64,000 bases of DNA from Gnetum montanum (lineage: Eukaryota; Streptophyta; Gnetopsida; Gnetales; Gnetaceae), in the NCBI GenBank assembly GCA_015680685.1, contig MNCI01005255.1:1278860-1342859 (forward strand), written 5' to 3'. Position numbers and translations under genes: made by a program. The number at the start of each line of letters is the position of its first letter. Within the stretch, counting starts at the first letter, position 1. The notes beneath the pieces were generated by a model. The model was not told the origin of the DNA, searched no databases, and was given only the letters and a program-made list of their open reading frames with translations. Below, in pieces: positions 1 through 10,859 of this stretch.

Positions 1-215
1 GCACCCCGCCCCCCCATGTTGGAGGGTTTTTGAACGTCTGTACGGCTCCGTGGTTCGGCCGCCATGTTGGGGGTTGGCCAGGTTTTTCACGTGATCTTTT
101 ATGGGTTTCCAGGGCCCCGTCCCTCTTCGAGGTGGGCCACCCCCGCTTGTACTTGTATAGTCGTGTACCATTCTTTTAGTAATACATTCCCGAACATTCT
201 CTCAAAAAAAAAGGA
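1..215 (+). mobile_element. Probable 3' end of a LINE-type retrotransposon
   Basis: The segment is GC-richer than what follows. It ends in a T-rich stretch with short ATT-type motifs and then a run of nine A residues near 207-215. This is the usual look of a plant L1-like 3' untranslated end followed by its poly(A) tail. No reverse transcriptase is visible because the window starts here, so the call rests on tail architecture only. It could also be a processed transcript tail. Confidence 0.4.
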
Positions 216-1265
216 TTAATAAGTGGATGGATAGGATCCATGCATGTGTAAAACATTGGTAACCATTCATTCTGGAGCCACTAGGTGTCTTTTGGTGTTG
301 TAATGGCTAGGTAGATAAATTTTTGGTCACATGATTGTTAAATGTATGGTGGGTTAGGATATGAGGTGTACTAATGTTACAATTGTCTAGCCCATGATTA
401 CATCCTTGATCATGATACAATATGCATGGATTTGTTGGTCTCCCCACATTGTTAGATTCATTACTTAGGTTTCAGATTGAAGTAACAATGGATGGTGGCC
501 CTTATGTAAGATCAGAGGATTGTAGTGACAAGGAAGGTGTTGCACTAGATTGGCATTGTGCTAGTTTGGATGATGTGGTTGGTCAATGGATGTTTTGCTT
601 CTACCTGTGGCCCTTCCTAAAGAAAGGAAATTTTCAAGTTTGTTGTGAGAACCTACTGATATCAACATTTTGATGCACATTCGCAGCACAAGTGGTGCTC
701 GTTTGTTGATATTGTGGTGTTGAACCTCTTGTGTCATTGGCAGTTGCATGTGATGAGGTGGAGTATGAAAATGTTAAGGATAGGATGGATGGTAAAAGAT
801 GTGAGGTGGTGTTCCTTCAAGAGATTTCATGGGTTGATGGTAGTCGAGAGAGTGATAGTGGTGATTTGAAGTAGAGGACATAGAACTAGTTGGAGAAACA
901 AGGTGTTAAACATAATATCCATACAGTTTTGGCTAGTAGGAAGGGTAGGGTTGGTTTGAAGGTGGCCTTCCCCACAACTGTGATTATTGCCACTATGATT
1001 GATGATAGTGTTGAGGCTAGTAATGAGTCCCCCCAGGATAGTATGATTGGTTGTGGGACTATCTATCATTATCATGTGGAAAGGAAAATCTCCTAGGCAT
1101 GTGCTTCTATACAAACTTTGGATTTAATGCACCTACCCAATACTCATGTAGATGCAACAAGATTAGGAAATGGTCCTTCAGATGGTCATATATGCAAATG
1201 TCACATCCATTATCTTCATTTTTCGTTGAGTTTATAGCCTCACTTTCTTAAGTCGTTTTACTTAT
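216..1265. other. Unassigned AT-rich stretch
   Basis: No recognisable gene was seen. There is an open plus frame of 83 codons at 422-673 and short overlapping frames at 827-1114, but none carries a motif I know and base composition is that of the surrounding decayed DNA. I regard it as degenerate intergenic or transposon-derived sequence. Confidence 0.3.
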
Positions 1266-2560
1266 TTATCGATAAGTGTTCCTACCTATTTTTTGATTCT
1301 TCTTCCTTTGTTTACTATGATTGTGTAATTCATTTTGTGTTAGATTCTCCTCTACCATTTCTATGAGAGTTGTAACATTTTCATATATCCACTTTGACAT
1401 CATGTTAAACTTTACTTCAAGTTCATCAATAGAATTTTGCATCGACATGTTTTATCATGGAATCAACTTATCAAGAATGGTTTCTTTCTCTTTATCATAG
1501 ATATGGACCTACTTATTTTGAAGAGTTGGATCCCAGTGATATTTCTTGACATTCTTCCATTTTCATCTCTCCTTCTTCTTTGGCCATGCACTTGATTAGC
1601 TCTCAAGTTTGATGGGTTTTTCACTCATATAATTGACTTGGGGCATACATCCCAAGGATCTCCCTTATTTCATGACGAGGATCATATATGATGTGAAAAA
1701 GTTACCTTTCCTTAGAGAAACCATAACCTAGGCATCTATTTAGTAGGGAATAATATCTATCTAAGGCCATGTTTAAGGGTTCATGTTGTTCTTGATTCCA
1801 TCTTTGGATTTGTCTCCTTAGGTTGGACACCCTTGCATAGGTTTAGTATTTCTTATTAAAGAGTTCTAGCATTGTAGACCATCATCAAATTGAATTTGGT
1901 TTTAACAATCTATGCTACACTTTAGCTGTATTAATAAGTATCCTAGGAAAGAGCCTAACCTTTTGCCACTTGCTTTCAATGTTGTACTAGGAACAAGCAT
2001 CATGTAAGGCTTATATATATTGTTGTGGATCTAAATCATAGCCTCCTACAAATTTAGGAATATTATTCATGTCAAGCCTACGTAGGAAACTCTCTTTGTG
2101 ATGCTTGTGAGATATATTAACTACCTCTGTGATCTACATTAGTCTTTTAATGGCCAACAAGGGTTCATCATCATCAAATAGGTTGTGAGGAAAATTCCTA
2201 TTTAGTTGATGGTGATGATTTTACTTATGTTCATGTTGATGATTGTGAGTGTTCCTACGGGTTCGATTTTATTTTTATTCTGACCTTGTAGTGGAGCTTT
2301 ATCTACATACCTACATTTATCTTTATCAAAACTAGACATTGAAGGGGAAGAGAAAGATGAGGAACTAGAATGATTACCATGGCTTCTATGGTGTTTCCCA
2401 AGGTCCCTTGATTTATTATTTCTTGCTTTTAAGGAGGTCTTAGGCCTTGATACCTCCCTTGGTCCAGAACTTACTTCATCTTCTCCAAGGCTATCTACCT
2501 TAGGTGAATGTAGTCTATGATTATTGTTAAGGTGGTTATGAACATATGAGAAGCCTACAT
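1266..2560 (-). pseudogene. Decayed Ty3/gypsy gag fragment
   Basis: Reading the minus strand from about 2530 down to 1270 gives a serine-rich stretch. It is followed, around 1990-1720, by a conserved gag layout: an aromatic/basic helix, then a glutamine-rich segment containing RWNQEQHEPLNMALDRYY, then LLNRCLGYGF. This matches the helical capsid-type domain of plant gypsy gag proteins (retrotransposon gag family). Further downstream, 1448-1266 encodes a helical, coiled-coil-like tail. Several TAG/TAA stops interrupt the frame, mostly where CAG, TGG or CAA would fit. No protease or RT of the same element is visible here, so it is an orphan fragment. Its sequence is not close to the gag of the Tat elements further right. 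Confidence 0.55.
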
Positions 2561-3345
2561 AAGGTTAGTCATTCTAATCTTCTTCACCATATATCTTGTT
2601 ATTTCTCTAATGAATGTCTTCATTATATCATGCATTATCATTTCCTTGTGAAAGAGACATTGTTGTTAGTTTATGATGTGTGTGATTTAATATTTTCTGA
2701 AAAATATATCATTGATGCTTTTATAGTGATCATGTATAATATAACTAATTTAAATAACTAGCACCATCCTTGGTAATTGTGCCAATGACGAGTGATGAGG
2801 TATCCCTACACCCAACCATATGAATCACAAGTGTTCATGCATGATATGGTCAAATTTTGTGGATGGGACTAGTTGTGCATCTAGATTGTTATGCCTTGAT
2901 CACAATTCACTATCTTCCCACTTAGAGTAGTGGTAGCTTTGTCACGTATAGTTTTGTCCAAAGTGAGGTATATGATGTTGTCTAATCCTATGCTACTCCT
3001 AATGAGAACAAAGAGATAAATTAATTAAGCTAATGAAAAATGGAAAGTAAAACCTAAACTAGCCTATGTGCGATGAGTATCCATTCCTAATTGTCTACAC
3101 ATGTCTTGGACTTCCTATAACCACTACTAAAATTGCCAAGTGTATGTCACTGGGCTCACTAGACAATACACTACTAGGTTACTAAGTAATTACACTTAAG
3201 CACTTATGATCAACCATACTCATTCTACTTAATGAAAGGAATCGTAAAGAGTAATAAATGAAGATATTAACTAAGTAAAATAGCAAATAACATCATCTTC
3301 TTATAATTCTGCAAAAAATATAGGTGGTATTAAAGATAGCCAATT
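2561..3345. other. Unassigned AT-rich spacer
   Basis: I see no gene or repeat that I can support. An open frame of 71 codons at 2546-2761 has no recognisable motif and looks like chance in AT-rich DNA. Confidence 0.3.
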
Positions 3346-3349
3346 TTGA

Positions 3350-4810
3350 TTATTTCTTTTCTAAGTAGATTTGAACATCTAGATATCCTTGGATGGCATT
3401 GACAGTATCTTGACAGCCTTTTAAATCTTTGTTATTCATGCTAAAGGTTGGATGTTTATCTCCGAATTTTCTAATTTGGATTCCTAAGAAGTAAATAGGA
3501 TCTTCTTGATAACCTGTGGTAGTTTTCTTAATCAACAAGTCTTCTTCTATGTTATAAGAGGCTTTTGACTCTTGAGTAGTTATTGATGAGTCAGAATCTA
3601 TGTCTTTCATTGTATTAGAATTAATAGCTAGTTCTTTTTTTTTCTTTAGTATCTAGCTATAAGGGATTTTCCTATGTGTGGTAGAGATCTAGTAAAAGGA
3701 TTATTATTAGTAGATTTAAGCCAAGACAAAGATTTTATTCCTTTAGGAACCCAAACTTGCCTAATTTGTTTCACTTCATTTTCTATAAATGCTAAACTAG
3801 ATGTATGCTTTTGGCTTTCTTCTACTAATTGATCTATATGTATATTAGCCCAATCTTGTAGTTTGATAATGTCTGCTAGCTCTTTTGTCCTTTGATAAAC
3901 TTTTGTTTATCAATATATTCTCTAGTAGTTTCCATTTCTTTAAGCAGTGACTTGTGTTCAGGTCCGGATTTATCATCAAAAGATATTATCTTTTTTATCA
4001 ATTTTTCTACTTCTTCATCTGCTTAGTTGGTATTTATTTAAGCAAAGTATAACATTCTTTGCAATGATACTAATAGTCCATTTTTTTACTTGTGGATGCT
4101 TTTAAGAGGAATCAAATGAAGATGCTTCCTCTGAATTAGAATCATTTTTAGAAGAACTACATTCTTCTATTTTTGCCTTCCCTTTTTGTTCGGGTAAAGT
4201 AGGAATCTCTCCTAGAATTTTTTCTACCAGTGTTTTAATTCCTAATTCCTAAAAGATCTTCGCTAAATTAGCAAGTTTTTTTTTTCTCAATAATTTCTAA
4301 TTAGGATAGGTTTTGACGAGGGTGAGAACTGACCCTGGGTAAAGGTGGTAAGATGGAGTAGGAGGAAGAATAGACTTGAAAGGGATCTTGATCTATAAAC
4401 CTAGGAGGTTTTAACTGGACTTGGTACCTTCTTCTTAAGCAAGTTCAAGAGGGTTTTAAGTATTCATAGTATTTATCCTAGAGATCTATTAAATCAAGAT
4501 ATTGGGTATGAATTAGGAGTTCTATATTAATACTCATCCCATATTCAATGTTTGTAGAGCCAACGTATAAGGCTTGTTCACCTAAGGGAAATAAAGTTCT
4601 AATACTAGTTGAATCAAATAACTTAAAACACAAATGAGTTCCTATAGTTTCATAGATATCTTTTTCTTCCATATCTAGTAGAATGTAAGCTATAAGCATT
4701 AAGCTTTTGTATAGGCTTGGATCATGAAGAGACAAAGTAAAATTAGGAATTGTAACAACAAGAGCATCAATTGCTAATTGACCTTTTGCTTGAGTTATTA
4801 TCACATCCCT
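3350..4810 (-). pseudogene. Movement-protein-like part of the endogenous caulimovirid
   Basis: The best preserved piece is at 4804-4478 on minus, 108 codons, containing IPNFTLSLHDPSLYKSLML. This resembles the conserved core of caulimovirid movement proteins of the 30K superfamily, which assist cell-to-cell movement. Downstream on the same strand come a glutamate/serine-rich stretch (about 4270-4080) and a further open piece at 3610-3350 without known motifs. Stops and frameshifts separate the pieces. The orientation is opposite to the neighbouring coat/RT part. Identification is moderate because the similarity is short. Confidence 0.45.
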
Positions 4811-5280
4811 AAATTTTTAAATCATTTGTCTATTAATGCAATCTATTTAGGGTTTTGTAGCCTATAGTTTAAATGTGGGTGTATGTGGATGGAAAGTTCA
4901 GCTATGTGAACGTATTTGTAACCTTTTTGAGTCCACTATGCAACCTCCCCCAGTGAAAAAAATGTTAAGGCTATAGGAGGCAAACCAATCCTAGAAATCT
5001 CAAGATCACATTTAGAAAGATATAACTTTGTATACATTTCAAGGAAAGAAAGACTTCATGAATCATAAATTTCAGAACACTTTGGAACAAGTAATGGAGT
5101 GGAACCTCCCAATCAATCCAGGATTTACATATATTTCTAGATGAAATGGAACAATTATACTATTTTGGTAAATTGACACATGAATTAGGTGCTAAGGAAC
5201 ATTTTTTAGGATGTTTACCATAGCCATTATGCAATAAATATCATGCAGAATTAAAAAGGAAAAATTTAAATTTAACTAAA

Positions 5281-5690
5281 ATGAGTTTTAGAGCCATACA
5301 CCAATTCATTATAGACGTAAATAGAGAACTCTATTATGACCTGGAAGCCCAAAACTTAGTTAGAGACCTAAGCCATAAATTAGGTAAAATTTTATGTTTA
5401 GAGATTTTTCCAAAAGAAAAATATAAAAAATCACAAGAAAAATTGTGCTCCTTGTTCTCATAGTACTAGTTCCAATAAATCTAGAAAATCTTATAAACCA
5501 TGAAATCAGCAATGGAAAAGAAGGTATAATCTGAGACCCTCCAAAATTTTTAAAGGAATGTTGAAATGGTGTTCTAAAAACTTGCCTAGAAAAGATGTTA
5601 AATGCTTTCTATGTAATGGGCCACATTTCTCTAATCAATGCCATCAAAAGAATCATCCTAAAAAGGTGAATTTCATTTAGAAATACAACT
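5281..5690 (+). pseudogene. Coat-protein-like relic with zinc knuckle (endogenous caulimovirid)
   Basis: A 60-codon open stretch at 5281-5463 is followed by a lysine/arginine-rich segment and then a zinc-knuckle-like motif, KCFLCNGPHFSNQC, near 5605-5645. Caulimovirid coat proteins have this arrangement, with a basic nucleic-acid binding region ending in a cysteine knuckle. The spacing here is C-x2-C-x3-H-x4-C, one residue short of the canonical CCHC spacing, possibly through decay. Stops interrupt the frame around 5463 and 5500. Confidence 0.55.
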
Positions 5691-6329
5691 TATCAAAGAA
5701 TTACTTTCCATATGTTTCTAATGAACATGTTCCTTTTGAACAAGGTGACATTCTCCTTGGAAATTCTGATGAGTATTCTACTAAATCACCTAACTATTTT
5801 CTTGAGGAGGGAGAGGTAGATGATTCTTCACATTTGTCTAATTTTGATGTTTTTTATGTTAATAATATGAATAGATGACCTTCTTCATCTTCATCTCGTA
5901 GTCATTGTAGCCACTATAAAAAAGAGAAAAAACCTTTAAAAATCTTTAGCCTAAAGAAGATCCAACCTACATAGAAATAGAACATTAGATTAACCTATTA
6001 TAAAGTAAATTAAAAATAATACTTATAGAAAACATTTCTAAATCTATGGTTGTAGAAAAATAACTAGAAGAAAAGAAAAAAGAACTAAAGTTACATAAAA
6101 CACACAAAAGAAAGACAAGTTTTTCTAGATTCTCAACCTTATGCTTCTACAAAAGAAGATATAGAGGAATTAGAAAAACTTTTAGAAGAAGAAGATATAC
6201 CTTGTGAAAGTTCTTTAGAAAAAGATCCTAGACAACTTCAACCTGAGTTAAATCGATCCATGTGGAGAAAACACAGGATTCAACGATTAAAAACATTCAT
6301 GAAATGAGCCTCTAAAGAAATTTAGGAAT

Positions 6330-6760
6330 TAACACTTAAAGAGGATAGTGAACAAAGACTTCAGTATCAAGAATAAACTAATAAAATATCCCTACCAATA
6401 AACATAATAAATGAAAAAAAACCAATGGTTTTGTTGTGTACATTCTTGAAGCCATACCTAATAGACATGTTAATAGATAGCAGAGTAGAGATCTCCTTAT
6501 GAAGACCTAGTATCCTACCTCCATTTCTATGGAAACCAAGATGAACAATGAATGTTGCTTTCAACACCCAAAAACATCCCATAGAATTTGAAGGAAACCT
6601 TCCTATTTTAGCTCTAGAAAAATCCATAATTTTCTTTAAAATATTTCAACTAGATCTTCCATTTTATGATCTTCTGATCGATATAGAGAATCTTAGTAAA
6701 TTTGAACCCTATACCATAACAAATACCACAATAATCCTAAAAAATTTCTAATATCCTCAT
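6330..6760 (+). pseudogene. Aspartic protease relic (endogenous caulimovirid)
   Basis: Around 6455-6500 the plus strand encodes MLIDSRVEISL, which fits the retropepsin active-site strand where D-[ST]-G is expected. The glycine position is changed to R, so the catalytic signature is broken. The following open piece at 6548-6751 (67 codons) continues with hydrophobic strands of the kind seen in the rest of a retropepsin. It sits between the coat-like and RT-like relics, the expected place. Several stops are present. Confidence 0.5.
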
Positions 6761-6849
6761 TTATCAAAAAATAAAATAAGGTTTGAAATTGTAGTACCTC
6801 CAAAAGTAGACAATACCTAATGGATAGTTAATAAAGTAAATAAAAAAGA

Positions 6850-7700
6850 AGAACAAGTTGAAAAAATGAAAGAAAAGCTGTTAATAGTAGCATCTGATGA
6901 TCTGGTTTCTTTTAGATGGAAAAAACAGCATTGGTGCCATATTGATCTAAAAGATAATATCAAACTTAAATCAAAAGCACACCATATAAGAATGTCACAT
7001 GAGTTTAAAAAGGAATGTGATATAGAAATAAATCAACTTTTATGAAGAGGATTAATTCAACCTAGCATGAGTATGTTTTCTTATGCCACCTTTTATGTAA
7101 ATAAAAGGACCAAGAAAATTAGAGGTAAAAAGAGATTAGTTAACTATGAACCTCTAAATGACCTAATAAAATTCATCCAACATATGATCCCTAGTAAGGA
7201 TGATTTATTCAAAAAACTACTAAATATGCATATTTATTATATTATAAATTTGATTTAAAATCTAGATTTTGGTAGATTCAAGTGTACCCATAGGATCAGT
7301 GGAAAACCACTTTCATCTTTCCAGGTAACTTATATGAATGAACTATTTTTCCCTTTCGAATCAAAATAGCTCCTTCCATATTTCAGTAAACAATGGATAA
7401 AATTTTCTCCTATTTTTCATTTATTATAGTCTATATTGATGATATCTTAGTAATGAGTAAAGGTGCTACACAACATTTAGAGCATCTTGAATAGTTTTTT
7501 CAATTATTAGATAAGAACAGATTAGTACTCTCATAGAAAAAAATGAAAATAGTGTAAGAAAAGACTGAATTTCTTGGGTTAGAAATTATTCATGGTAAAG
7601 TAACATTTCATTCTCATGTCCTAGAATCAATTTCTAAGTTTCCTAATGAATTAATAAAATAGAAACAATTACAACACTTCTTAGGCTATGTTAATTACAT
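6850..7700 (+). pseudogene. Reverse transcriptase relic (endogenous caulimovirid)
   Basis: RT motifs appear in order on the plus strand: a template-binding region around 7030-7150, the catalytic box VYIDDILV near 7430-7455, FLGLEI near 7570-7590, and a thumb-type segment ending in LQHFLGYVNYM near 7670-7700. The FLGLEI and LQ.FLG spacing and the phrase before it (ISKFPNEL) are characteristic of Caulimoviridae RT and differ from the gypsy RTs elsewhere in the window. The YIDD catalytic aspartates survive, but the frame is broken by many TAG/TAA/TGA codons and shifts. It is a dead copy. Confidence 0.75.
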
Positions 7701-7779
7701 GTTTTGATTTTATAAAGATTTAGCAAAGGACCGTAAGTTGTTAAATGAATAGCTTAGCAATAAAGGCATAACTTGGACT

Positions 7780-8260
7780 ACCCAACATATAGACATAGTA
7801 TGAAAAATAAACGAACACTATAAAAATCTACCCCAATTGCAATTACCAATAGATGGTACATTAATCTTAGAAATTGATGCATCTAATGAGTATTGGGGAG
7901 CAGTGTTAAAAGAAGACATAGATGGAGTGATCTCCATTTACAGATATAGTTTTGGCAAGTTCTTATCAAATCAAAAGAACTACCATAGTACGCATAAATA
8001 ACTACTAGCAATAATTAAAGGAATTGAAGCCTTTAGGTTATTCTTATAAGAAAAAGAATTTATTGTAAGAAGTGACTTAAAGCACTTGGACAAATATTTT
8101 GAAGTTAAAAATCTTAATAAGGTTGCTTACACCTAATTAATTCGATGGTCCTTATTTCTTGCCAACTTTAATTTTAGAACACAATATATTAGCAATAAGG
8201 ATAATAGCTTAGTAGATTTCTTAACAAGAGAATTCCACCTCTCTTGAGTACTAATGTTTA
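7780..8260 (+). pseudogene. RNase H relic (endogenous caulimovirid)
   Basis: Directly after the RT, the plus strand encodes LEIDASNEYWGAVL near 7870-7910, the first RNase H strand with its catalytic aspartate. It continues with a YHSTHK-type segment, the LLAI helix and a terminal VDFLTREF near 8210-8235. This series is the caulimovirid RNase H, which degrades RNA in hybrids during reverse transcription. At least four stops interrupt it. Confidence 0.7.
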
Positions 8261-8264
8261 GTTG

Positions 8265-8905
8265 AGTCTTTTGTATATGATGTACAGGTTTGTTTGAAGC
8301 AGAAGGTTGGACTCCTTGGTATTCCAAGAGGATAAGAAGTTGTCAAACCAATGAAATGTACATGCATGTTCTTGAATAACATTGGGTTTGACTCAAACAT
8401 TCATCAAATTGGCTAAATTTATTGAAACCTCTAGAGCTTCAATCCTTATTATACAATTGCTCAAACCATTTTAACTACTTTTGATGAAAGTAGACATCCA
8501 CGAGAATGGTTATCTCTAAATAATGTTGATTTACCTCCTTACCTCCATCTTTCTACCTTTGTAGAAATTCAACTCATGGAATTTGAAGAACTGTTTAACC
8601 CCCATTCTATGGATTGGCCATTAAGACAACTAATTTCCATATATACACTATTGAAATAAATCCCATAGCCACACTAGATCCCAAAAACCATGCATTATAG
8701 TCATGGTGGGCTCGATATGATCATTCTCCTAGGTATACTCCTCCAAACTATCCAAGAAGCCTTTATCATCAATTATCTAGTCATAGAGGTGAATTTCTCT
8801 ATTGGCCTAAGAGACATCGATAAAGAATATAAAACACCACTACATATTATAATGCTACAATGCATACATGCCACAAGATATGATAAAACCAAGCTATCCA
8901 GGTTA
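8265..8905 (+). pseudogene. Downstream part of the endogenous caulimovirid, function unknown
   Basis: After the RNase H relic the plus strand stays protein-like in short pieces. One piece near 8685-8770 is rich in aromatic and proline residues (WSWWARYDHSPRYTPPNYPR). I do not recognise the domain. Some pararetroviruses have a further open frame or a polyprotein extension here, so I treat it as viral by position. The block ends at about 8905, where repeats of the neighbouring gypsy element begin. Confidence 0.35.
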
Positions 8906-9005
8906 CTAGAGTTGCTAGTTTAAGGTTGTGGGAGGCCATGGTACTAGTTTAAGGTCTTTGTAGGCCATGTTGCCAGTTTAAGGTCATAGTGGACCATTGA
9001 AAGTA
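8905..9005. repeat. Post-integrase motif array of element A
   Basis: Three irregular copies of a motif of the form (G)CTAGTTTAAGGTC..GTGGACC lie just beyond the integrase end. The same family occurs after the integrase of elements B, C and D and beside the protease-RT spacer. Confidence 0.7.
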
Positions 9006-9034
9006 GGCTTGCTTATTAAGGATTATCATCTACA

Positions 9035-10310
9035 TGTAGTATCACTTTAGATAGGAATGATTGACTAGATTGACCAAATCATTTCCATCCATGTCAGCTA
9101 TCTTGAATGCACTATTTTTGTAGATTTTGGTGATAAGGAAGGATCCTTCCTAATTAGTTGATAATTTCTCTGCATTCTAATATATAGCTTTAAGGACCAA
9201 GTCATCCTCCTTGATCTTACAAATGGTCAAGCTATGGTGATGCTGCTACTTCTACCTCTCTTGATAGTGTTTAATGTGAGTAAGTGCTTGCATACAATGC
9301 TCCTCCACCAAGTCTAGGGCTATTATCCATAATTCATTCTACTCATCATTGATGAATTTAATCAAGGCTACTTAGAGCAATGGAACCTACAATTCAAGAG
9401 GTAAAACAACTTCAAAACCATAAACAAGTAATCAAGAATCATGCTAGTTGCTATACGATAGGTTGTTCTAAATGCTCATAGTGCATGGACAAGCCACTCA
9501 TGCCATTTGCACTTGCTATTATTGAGCATATTCTTGAGCAAGTTGATGATGGTCCTATTTCTTGGTTCTACTTTTTCATTCGCTTGTGGGTAATATGGCA
9601 ATGAGAAAGAATGCTTAATGCCTAGGTCATGAAAAAAATCTTTTGTTTCTTGGCTATAGAATTGTGGTCCATTATCTGTAACTATGGTCATGGGTATGCT
9701 AAAACTAGCTACAATATTATCTAGGATGAATTTCTAAACTTTCTTGAATGTAGTCTTCCTTAGGGGAATAGCCTTAACCCTCTTTGTAAAGTATTTGGTT
9801 GTGGTCATGATGAAGGTATGCCATGTATAAGACTTAAGCATTATGGATCCAATCATAGCCAACCCCCATCATTGAAATGACTAGGTTATTTAAGTGGTAT
9901 GCAACTTAGTAGGTGGTACATGTATAAGGTTGCTATATTGTTGACATGTGTCACACTACTTAACCTTCTATAAGTAGCCATTTTTCATATGGGCCCAATA
10001 GTAGTCTAACCATTGAATCTTAGCAGCCATAGCTCTAGGCCCTATATGTCCTTGACAAACACACTCATGAACCTCCTCTAGAACTATTTTGGCTTCAATT
10101 TTACCTAAGAACTTTAGGAGTATGCCATCATAGGATCACCAACATAATGTGTTATTATCCATGATGACATATTGCTTTGATCATTTGCACACAACATCCT
10201 TTTGAGTAGTAGTTAGATCTTGTGAGGATTTTCCATGCATAAGGTAAAATTTAATATTGTCTTACCATTCTCTAGGAGGAGCAATATGAATGATGATCAC
10301 AAAGGTATCC
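9035..10310 (-). pseudogene. Integrase of element A (decayed)
   Basis: The minus strand encodes the catalytic core with MTIVTDNGPQFY (second catalytic Asp) and NEKVEPRNRTI (catalytic Glu) at 9691-9476. The zinc-binding region with HECVC..HIGP lies near 10090, and a C-terminal segment ends in a LYLK-like motif near 9040. Integrase inserts the cDNA into host DNA. Many stops break the frame. The order after RNase H and before the motif array fits the other three elements. Confidence 0.75.
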
Positions 10311-10379
10311 TAGGTGTTCTATGTGATGAAATTAATAGAGTCCATGGTTAAGGTGGAAAACTTACTATACACATCTACA

Positions 10380-10850
10380 ACCACACAAATGGTTAATGTT
10401 GCAATTACATTGGCTATGGCATTCTCATTTCATGGTATGCATTGGATATCAAGATTTGTGAATTGTTGTAATAATTGATTCCCTATGTCACAATATGGTT
10501 GTAAGTATTTGGCTTTACACACATAGACCTTGGTTACTTGGCTAACCACAAGTTGTGAATTACCTTTGATCATTAAGTGTCTAACTCCTAGGTCATGGGT
10601 TACCATCATCCCTCTAATCAAACCCTCATACTCTGCTATGTTATTGGTACATGGGAACTCAAAGTGATAGGTAAAGGGTCAAATCTCACTAGATGGAAAA
10701 TGTTTTAATGAAAAAAACACTTGCCTCATGGGCCATTGAAACTCTGTTAAAGTGCATGACTGCCTCATAACCCTTAGGCACTTTCCTAACCATGGTAACA
10801 TGCTCATTAGGGAACTCGGGATCTATGGCTACTAGGTCATCAACAAGTGA
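10380..10850 (-). pseudogene. Second (archaeal-type) RNase H of element A
   Basis: The open piece at 10621-10430 encodes an RNase H core: GMMVTHDLGVRHLMIKGNSQ, then VVSQV, then a YLQPY stretch. The arrangement is the additional RNase H typical of the Tat lineage, downstream of the standard gypsy RNase H. The Asp expected in the GDSQ-type strand is Asn (GNSQ), and the first strand is badly eroded, so activity is lost. Confidence 0.7.
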
Positions 10851-10859
10851 AACTATGAT

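Larger units (their letters stand above)
3350..8905. mobile_element. Endogenous caulimovirid-like pararetrovirus, rearranged and decayed
   Basis: This block carries protein relics in the order expected of a plant pararetrovirus polyprotein, but in two orientations. A movement-protein-like part lies on the minus strand (3350-4810). Coat-protein zinc knuckle, protease, RT and RNase H relics lie on the plus strand (about 5280-8260). RT and RNase H details (FLGLEI, a DKKQLQRFLG-like segment and an LTREF-like end) point to Caulimoviridae rather than to Ty3/gypsy. Stops are frequent in every domain, so it cannot encode working proteins. No LTRs were found, as expected for this family. Which genus it belongs to (for example a gymnosperm-type endogenous lineage) cannot be settled by eye. 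Confidence 0.75.

Noticed and set aside
3350-8905. Ty3/gypsy assignment for the RT at 6850-7700
   Set aside because: The FLGLEI, LQ.FLG and LTREF-type signatures and the coat-like zinc knuckle fit Caulimoviridae better; no integrase or LTR is present.
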